Position numbers and translations under genes: made by a program. DNA of 17,599 nt from DATBAK01 sp038240075. GTDB taxonomy: Bacteria > Actinomycetota > Acidimicrobiia > IMCC26256 > PALSA-610. Positions 12,546-17,599 of this stretch are shown here, piece by piece. Every line of letters starts with the position of its first letter. The first letter of the stretch is position 1. The stretch lies in the NCBI GenBank assembly GCA_038240075.1, contig JBBSEC010000094.1:1-17599 (forward strand), given 5' to 3'. Under the pieces are notes generated by a model. That model saw only the letters and a list, made by a program, of their open reading frames with translations, searched no databases and was not told where the DNA came from.

Positions 12546-13898
12546 ATGCGGCTACGGATGCTCGCGATCCTGACGGTGCTGGTGGTGACGGCGACCGCTT
12601 GTGGGAACTCGAAGTCGCAGACGGCGACGACCACGGCCCCGAAGGGGTCGACGAGTCAGACCACCGGGAACGGGACCGACATCCACAAGTTCCTGCCGGT
12701 GACCGCCAAGGGCGTGACCGACAAGCAGATCTCGGTCGACGTCATTGCGTCGAAGACGAACCCGTTGCACGGCCACTACGCCGAGATCGCCGACGGCGTC
12801 CAGGCGTACTTCAACATGATGAACTCCACGGGCGGTATCTACGGCCGCAAGCTCGTCATCGGCAAGCAGCGCGACGACGTCATCGGTCTGCAGAACCTGA
12901 CCCAGGTGCAGCAGGCGCTGGCCACCGACAACGCGTTCGCGACCTTCGTCGCGACCCTGCAGTTCTCGGGTGCGCAGGCGCTCCAGAACGCGGGCCAGCC
13001 CACCTTCGGATGGAACATCAACTCCGAGTACGGCGACAAGAACGCGCTGTTCGGGAACGAAAGCGCGCTCTGCAACGGCGCGAGCTGCACCGGCATCACC
13101 GGGTCGTGGCTGGCGAAAAAGGCCGGGGTCACCAAGGTTGGCGTCCTCGCCTACGGGGTGAGTCAGTCGTCTATCGACTGCGGCAAGGGCACGGTGAACG
13201 CGTTCAACAAGTACAAGGTCGCCAGCGTCGCGTTCCACGACTTCTCCATTGGGTTCGCGCAGGCCGACCTCTCGGCGCAGGTCGCGCAGATGAAGCAAAA
13301 GGGCGTGCAGATGGTCTTCACCTGCATGGACAGCGACGAGACGCTCGTGCTCTCCAAGGAGATGAAGCGGCAAGGCCTGAACGCGATCCAGGAGTTGCCC
13401 AACGGCTACGACCGCGCGTTCGTCAAGGCGAACGCCGCCTACTACGAAGGCTCGTACGTGATCCCGCAGTTCACGGCGCTCGAGTGGAAGCCGCAGCTGC
13501 CCGAGATCAAGCTGTTCGAGAAGTGGATGGCGGCCGAGCACAAGACGGAGTACGAGATCACCGTCATCGGCTGGATCGCGGCGTACCAGTTCGTGCTCGG
13601 TCTCAAGCTCGCGGGCCCGAGCTTCTCGCAGGCGAAGGTCATCGCCGGGCTCAACACGCAGACCGACGTCACCGTCGGCGGCATGATCCCGAAGATCGAC
13701 TGGGCGACGAACGGTCACATCGACCCGGTGAAGCATCCCGAGTCGCGGAACCCGATCGAGTGCTCGAACTTCCTCAAGATCGAGAACGGCACGTTCGTCC
13801 CGGTATTCGCGACGGCGGCCAAGCCGTTCGTCTGCATCGACAACCGGACGACGACGGTGCCCGAGAATCCGCCGACACAGAGTTTCGAGAACGGCTGA
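12546..13898 (+). CDS. Branched-chain amino acid-type ABC transporter substrate-binding lipoprotein
   Basis: 450 residues. The N-terminus is a lipoprotein signal (MRLRMLAILTVLVVTATAC) with Cys19 as the lipidation site, followed by a Ser/Thr/Lys-rich linker. The mature part is a type I periplasmic-binding fold of the LivJ/LivK-HAAT family, recognisable from ISVDVIASKTNPLHGHYAEI, the GGIYGRKLVI strand (LivK-like proteins have GGINGRKI), and the alternating sub-domains running to a cysteine-containing C-terminal region. It captures ligand outside the membrane for the permease encoded downstream. Such proteins bind branched-chain amino acids, but also urea, short amides and aromatic acids, so the ligand is open. 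The start is fixed by a strong ribosome binding site (GGGGGGA, 12534-12540) 5 nt before the ATG. It is first in the importer operon, 44 bp ahead of the permease gene. Confidence 0.92.
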   Translation: MRLRMLAILTVLVVTATACGNSKSQTATTTAPKGSTSQTTGNGTDIHKFLPVTAKGVTDKQISVDVIASKTNPLHGHYAEIADGVQAYFNMMNSTGGIYGRKLVIGKQRDDVIGLQNLTQVQQALATDNAFATFVATLQFSGAQALQNAGQPTFGWNINSEYGDKNALFGNESALCNGASCTGITGSWLAKKAGVTKVGVLAYGVSQSSIDCGKGTVNAFNKYKVASVAFHDFSIGFAQADLSAQVAQMKQKGVQMVFTCMDSDETLVLSKEMKRQGLNAIQELPNGYDRAFVKANAAYYEGSYVIPQFTALEWKPQLPEIKLFEKWMAAEHKTEYEITVIGWIAAYQFVLGLKLAGPSFSQAKVIAGLNTQTDVTVGGMIPKIDWATNGHIDPVKHPESRNPIECSNFLKIENGTFVPVFATAAKPFVCIDNRTTTVPENPPTQSFENG

Positions 13899-13942
13899 CC
13901 CGAGCTACCTGAACAGCACCGAGCGAGGAGGGGACGGAGGGC

Positions 13943-15961
13943 GTGGCCGATCTGATCAGCGCGGTCCTCCGTGGAATGACCTTCGGCACCATCTACGGGT
14001 TGCTCGCGGTCGGACTCGTTCTCACCTTCAAGACGTCAGGGGTCTTCAACCTCGCGTACGGCGCGCAGGCGTTCCTCAGCGCCGCCGTCTACTACGACAC
14101 GCACATCCGGCACGGCTGGCCGATCCCGTTCGCGCTGCTGCTCGCGGTCGTCGTCGTCGCGCCGCTCGGTGGCTTCATCCTCGATCGGGTGCTGTTCCGA
14201 CATCTGCGGGCCGCGTCGTCGGTCGCTCGCCTGGTGACGGTGCTCGGATTACTCGTCGCGCTGCCGCAGGTCATCGACCTGTGGTTCGGCACCGCGCAGA
14301 GCAGCGCCACCGGGGTCGTGCCCGACGGGCTCAAGGTGTACCACCCACTCAGTGGAGTGTTCCTCTATCGCGACGACATCGCGACGATCACGATCGCAGT
14401 ACTCATCGTGATCGGGTTGGTCGTCTTGTTCCGCGCGACCGCGCTCGGGTTGCGGATGCGAGCGGTCGTGGAGAGCTCTCGGATGACCGAGCTCGCGGGG
14501 GTGAACGCCGAGGTCGTGAGCATGAGCTCGTGGATGCTCGCGAGCTTCATCGCCGGCCTCTCGGGTGTGCTCATCGCGCCCGCGCTCGGGCAGGTGAACG
14601 GCATCTTCTTCACGCCGTTGGTCGTCGCCGCGATCTCCGCCGCGGTGCTCGCGTCGCTCACGAGCATCCCGATTGCGTTCGCGGGTGGGCTCGGCCTCGG
14701 CGTGTTGCAGCAGATCCTTTCGATCTACCTCCCGACCAACAGCATCCTCGCGACGAACCTCCGGCCGTCGCTGCCGTTCGTCGCCCTGTTCCTGATCCTC
14801 ATCTTCAATCCGGGTCTCCGGAACCGGCGCGACCTCGCCGACCCGTTGGCGGGAGTCGCCCCACCTCCGCCGCAGCCGATCGTTCTCGAGCGCAGCCGCG
14901 AGCTCACGATCGGGTTGCGAGGATGGTGGACGATCGTCCTCGGTTTGCTCGGTTACTACGTGTTCTTCCACGCCAACGTGAGCATCGTGCAGGAGACGCA
15001 GACGGCGGTGATCTACGCGATCATCTTCGCCTCGATCGTCGTGATCACGGGCATGGCCGGTGAGATCTCGCTCTGCCAGGGCACGTTCGCGGGCATCGGC
15101 GGACTCGTCACGTTCCAGCTCGCGACGTCACAGGGGATGTCGGTGCTCGTCGCGATCGTCATCGGCGCGCTCGTCGCCGCGGTCGTCGGCGCGATCCTCG
15201 CGATCCCTGTCCTACGCCTCGCCGGCATCTACCTCTCGCTCGCCACGCTCGCGTTTGCGTTGTTCTTCGACAACGTGATGGTGAAGTTCAGCTGGGTATC
15301 GGGATCGCCGTCACCACCGCAGATTCCCCGGCCGCAGCTCGGCGGTATCGACTTTGCCAGCCAGAAGAGCTTTCTGGTGCTCTGCCTGATGGTCATGTTG
15401 CTCGTCGCCGGCGCGCTGCTGCTCATTCGCAACGGAACGACCGGTCGCACCCTCGCGGCGCTGCGCGGGAGCACCGTCGCGTCGGCTGCCATCGGTATCA
15501 GCCCGGCCCGGGCCCGTGTCGTCGCGTTCGCGCTGTCGGCTGCGATAGCCGGCCTCGGGGGCGGGTTGCTCGTGACGGCGAACGCGCAGGTGAGCTACCA
15601 GTCGAACTTCATCAGCGACCTCGGTCTGGTCTGGGTCGTGCTCGTCGTCAGCCTCGGGTCGCGCACGTTCGAGGGTTCGATGCAGGCCGCGGCCAGCTTC
15701 ATCTTCTTCCCGATCTTGATCCTGCAGGACGCCGGACCGTGGATCGTCGACCACATCCAGCCCTGGTACCACCTCGTGCAGATGCCGGCGGGGCTCGAGT
15801 CGATCCTCTTCGGGCTCGGGGCGGTCACCTACGCGAAGCACCCAGAAGGCCTGCTCGAGTTCAACACCCGCAAGTCGCTCGTGAAGATCCAGGCCCGCAT
15901 CGACAAGTTCAAATCACGCAGAGCCCAGCGGAAGGTCGCGGCGGCGGGGGCGGCGTCGTGA
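13943..15961 (+). CDS. livHM: Fused LivH-LivM branched-chain amino acid ABC transporter permease
   Basis: 672 residues, about the sum of a LivH (~290) and a LivM (~330). Residues 1 to ~292 are LivH-like (GTIYGLLAVGLVLTFKTSGVFNLAYG block; cytoplasmic coupling region GLRMRAVVESSRMTELAGVN). A Pro-rich linker (GVAPPPPQPIVLE) around 305-318 follows. Residues ~320-645 are LivM-like (GMAGEISLCQGTFAGIGG block; coupling region GRTLAALRGSTVASAAIGIS). The protein ends in a basic cytoplasmic tail (RIDKFKSRRAQRK). Both halves have many membrane helices, so one polypeptide can supply the whole membrane channel. The frame is continuous, with no sign of frameshift or inserted sequence, so the fusion looks genuine. 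The GTG at 13943 is preceded by AGGAGG and GGAGG. The last bases overlap livG as GTGA. Confidence 0.93.
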   Translation: MADLISAVLRGMTFGTIYGLLAVGLVLTFKTSGVFNLAYGAQAFLSAAVYYDTHIRHGWPIPFALLLAVVVVAPLGGFILDRVLFRHLRAASSVARLVTVLGLLVALPQVIDLWFGTAQSSATGVVPDGLKVYHPLSGVFLYRDDIATITIAVLIVIGLVVLFRATALGLRMRAVVESSRMTELAGVNAEVVSMSSWMLASFIAGLSGVLIAPALGQVNGIFFTPLVVAAISAAVLASLTSIPIAFAGGLGLGVLQQILSIYLPTNSILATNLRPSLPFVALFLILIFNPGLRNRRDLADPLAGVAPPPPQPIVLERSRELTIGLRGWWTIVLGLLGYYVFFHANVSIVQETQTAVIYAIIFASIVVITGMAGEISLCQGTFAGIGGLVTFQLATSQGMSVLVAIVIGALVAAVVGAILAIPVLRLAGIYLSLATLAFALFFDNVMVKFSWVSGSPSPPQIPRPQLGGIDFASQKSFLVLCLMVMLLVAGALLLIRNGTTGRTLAALRGSTVASAAIGISPARARVVAFALSAAIAGLGGGLLVTANAQVSYQSNFISDLGLVWVVLVVSLGSRTFEGSMQAAASFIFFPILILQDAGPWIVDHIQPWYHLVQMPAGLESILFGLGAVTYAKHPEGLLEFNTRKSLVKIQARIDKFKSRRAQRKVAAAGAAS

Positions 15962-16716
15962 CCCTGCTCGAGGCGAGTGAAATCACGAAGACGTTCGCGG
16001 GTATCACCGCGCTCGACCACGTGAGCCTCGACGTCGAACCGGGCGAGATCGTCGGTCTCATCGGCCCCAACGGCGCGGGGAAGACGACGTTCTTCAACTG
16101 TCTCCTCGGGATGTTGAAGCCCGACGAGGGAACCGTGCGGTTCGACGGCAAGGACCTGTCGCGGGTGGCGACCCACCGTCGGGCCCGGCTCGGTATCGGG
16201 CGCACGTTCCAGCGCATCGAGCTCTTTGCGCAGATGACGCCACGCGAGCACCTGTTCATCGCCGAACGCGTGCGGCGGGCCGACGGCGCGCTGTGGAAGG
16301 ACCTGCTCGGCCGCGGTCGTCCGAAGCCGGCGGAGCTCGAAGCGGTCGAGGAGACGATTGCGCTGCTGGGTCTCGACGACGTCGCCGACCGGCCGATCGA
16401 GGCGCTGAGCCTCGGACGGGGCCGCATGGTCGAAGTGGGCCGCGCGTTGATGACTCGGCCCACGCTACTGCTGCTCGACGAGCCGTCGTCGGGGCTCGAT
16501 CACCACGAGACGCTCGAGCTCGCCGAGAAGCTGCGGGAGGTCAGCGCGGCGCGCGGCGCGGCCATCCTTCTCGTCGAGCACGATGTGGCGATGGTCCGCA
16601 GCCTGGTCTCGCGCGTGTTCGTGCTCGACTTCGGGACGCTCATCGCGACCGGGCCGACCGACGAGGTGTTCAGCCACGAGGCCGTACGGCGCGCGTACCT
16701 CGGAGACGTCGTATGA
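15958..16716 (+). CDS. livG: Branched-chain amino acid ABC transporter ATP-binding protein LivG
   Basis: 252 residues, the normal LivG size. Walker A GPNGAGKT at 36-43, Q-loop region FQRIELF at 84-90, Walker B LLLLDEP at 170-176, and the switch histidine in VEHD (His208). The signature motif is non-standard: LSLGRGRM at 150-157 instead of LSGGQ. LivG homologues often vary here (for example LSYGQ), so this need not mean loss of activity. LivG pairs with LivF to drive the permease with ATP. The GTG start overlaps the permease stop (GTGA) and the end overlaps livF (ATGA), so the three genes are translationally coupled. Confidence 0.94.
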   Translation: MTLLEASEITKTFAGITALDHVSLDVEPGEIVGLIGPNGAGKTTFFNCLLGMLKPDEGTVRFDGKDLSRVATHRRARLGIGRTFQRIELFAQMTPREHLFIAERVRRADGALWKDLLGRGRPKPAELEAVEETIALLGLDDVADRPIEALSLGRGRMVEVGRALMTRPTLLLLDEPSSGLDHHETLELAEKLREVSAARGAAILLVEHDVAMVRSLVSRVFVLDFGTLIATGPTDEVFSHEAVRRAYLGDVV

Positions 16717-17423
16717 GCTCGCCCGGCGCGGCCGCGAGCAACGACCACGGCACCACGACCGCGGTGGCGCCGCTGCTCGAGCTCCGCGGCGTCGATGCCG
16801 GCTACGGGCCGTTCAAGGCCCTCTTCGGTGTGAGCTTCGCGATCGCACCGGGGCGCGTGCTCTCGCTGCTCGGTTCGAACGGCTCGGGGAAGACGACGAT
16901 CGCACGCGTGTGCTCGGGGCTCATCGCGCCCAGCGCGGGCGAGGTGCGCTTCGACGGCACCGAGATGACGAACCGCCACGCGTACGAATACGCGCGGGCC
17001 GGCGTGACCCACGCGCCGGAAGGCCGTTCGGTGTTCGCGTCGCTCACCGTGCAGGAGAATCTCGAGCTCGCGCTGCGGCGGAGCCGGGGCAAGCACGGCG
17101 TCGGCCCCGCGATTGCCGAGGCCTACGAGCTGTTCCCGCGTCTGGGTGATCGGCGCAAACAGCTCGCGGGCACGCTGTCGGGTGGTGAGCAGCGGATGCT
17201 GTCGCTGGCGCGCGTGCTCGTCGACAAGCCGCGGCTCCTCATCGCCGACGAGCTGTCGCTGGGTCTGGCACCGATCATCGTCGACGAGGTCTACGCGACC
17301 CTCGGACGCATCCGCGACTCCGGCACCACGCTGCTCATCGTCGAGCAGCACGTGAGCCACGCGCTCGGCATCGCCGACGACGTCATCGTCCTCATCAAGG
17401 GCGAAGTCTCGTTCCACGGCCCG
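16713..17423 (+). CDS. livF: Branched-chain amino acid ABC transporter ATP-binding protein LivF (3' end lost in artefact)
   Basis: About 237 credible residues. Walker A GSNGSGKT at 54-61, the LivF-typical block THAPEGRSVFASLTVQENL at 99-117, signature LSGGEQ at 155-160, Walker B LLIADELSLGLAP from 175, and switch histidine EQHV (His213). There is an N-terminal extension of about 18 residues (ending TTTAVAP) before the usual LLELRGVDAGYG start. The protein is sound up to VSFHGP, after which the sequence turns into a poly-G run. A normal LivF would continue for about 15-25 residues to its end. The frame happens to stay open through the artefact to position 17599, so automatic gene callers may report a longer, false C-terminus. 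Confidence 0.9.
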
Positions 17424-17599
17424 GGGGGGGGGGGGGGGGCCCCCCCGGCGCGCCCGCGGGGGGGGGGGGGGGCGGCGGGGGGCGGGGGGCGGGGGTGGCG
17501 CATTGTGTTGGTTGTTGTGTGTTTCGTGGTGTGGTGGGGGGGGGGGGGGTTTGGTTGGGTGTTGTTGGTGTGGGTTGACGTGCCCCCCCCCCCCCCCCC
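17424..17599. other. Low-complexity contig end, probable sequencing/assembly artefact
   Basis: From about 17423 the sequence is a 17-base G run, then C and G runs, then further G runs. Next is a stretch of almost only G and T (17506-17575) and finally 17 C residues to the end. There is a sharp break from normal codon-structured sequence in the middle of livF. Long G runs with G/T filler are typical of no-signal cycles in two-colour sequencing. Nothing in it should be annotated as biology. Confidence 0.9.

Noticed and set aside
12552..13912. Long alternative frames on both strands across the binding-protein gene
   Set aside because: They lack a signal peptide or domain and are Arg-rich; the lipoprotein frame has the ribosome site and clear family features.
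16405..16428. LivG as an inactive ATPase because of its LSLGRGR signature
   Set aside because: Walker A, Walker B and switch His are intact, and LivG proteins tolerate variation at this motif; a pseudogene call is not supported.
17424..17599. G-quadruplex or telomere-like terminal structure
   Set aside because: G runs mixed with C runs and G/T filler, beginning abruptly inside a coding gene at the contig end, fit a sequencing artefact much better.
1..17599. Defence island, biosynthetic cluster or prophage
   Set aside because: All recognised genes are ordinary chromosomal functions; no nuclease, toxin, integrase, transposase, carrier protein or phage structural gene was seen.

Overview
This 17.6 kb window is a GC-rich, densely coding stretch that looks like the chromosome of an uncultured high-GC actinobacterium (Actinomycetota). 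An Acidimicrobiia-like lineage is possible but is only inferred. The support is gene content: an Eis-family acetyltransferase, a wax ester synthase/diacylglycerol acyltransferase (WS/DGAT) beside a Lip-family esterase, a Mca/MshB-like deacetylase, EttA, ArfB and a fused LivH-LivM permease. No tRNA, rRNA, CRISPR array, transposase or phage gene was seen. The last ~175 bases are homopolymer and G/T-only sequence typical of a sequencing or assembly artefact, so the window is almost certainly a contig end.

Layout. Positions 1-1803 (minus strand) hold a dienelactone-hydrolase-family enzyme followed by two unrecognised, translationally coupled, membrane-anchored coiled-coil proteins; the last runs off the left edge. 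Positions 1858-3230 (plus) hold an Eis-like GNAT and a coupled 59-residue protein. Positions 3309-4979 (minus) encode a DUF885 metallopeptidase-like protein, divergent from the ABC-F ribosome factor EttA (5075-6754, plus). Then come a small lipoprotein (6756-7208, minus) and, divergent from it, the ribosome-rescue hydrolase ArfB (7226-7678) and a channel-like membrane protein (7704-8801). A membrane-anchored esterase (8686-10143, minus) overlaps the channel gene tail to tail and diverges from the WS/DGAT (10201-11643). The PIG-L/Mca-like deacetylase (11645-12433, minus) is convergent with the WS/DGAT. From 12546 to the end is a branched-chain amino acid (HAAT-type) ABC importer: binding lipoprotein, fused LivHM permease, LivG and LivF, with LivF cut off by the artefact. 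Every gap between genes is shorter than 120 bp.

How the genes work together. The only clear multi-gene machine is the Liv-type importer, whose three downstream genes are tightly spaced or overlapping. The esterase and WS/DGAT form a plausible neutral-lipid hydrolysis/synthesis pair. EttA and ArfB both act on the ribosome but lie in separate transcription units.

The most interesting signals are structural. (1) A 65-bp element with conserved ends, a variable core and imperfect terminal inverted repeats occurs two and a half times inside the esterase gene, always translated in the same frame. (2) Eight genes heading transcription units carry an nAnnnT hexamer exactly 6-7 nt before the start codon, suggesting systematic leaderless transcription. 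One divergent pair (7208/7226) appears to share the same base pairs as overlapping -10 elements. (3) A 15-bp tandem repeat sits on the stop codon of the channel gene inside a 116-bp convergent overlap. I found no convincing new multi-gene system; the two coiled-coil proteins at the left edge are the least explained genes.
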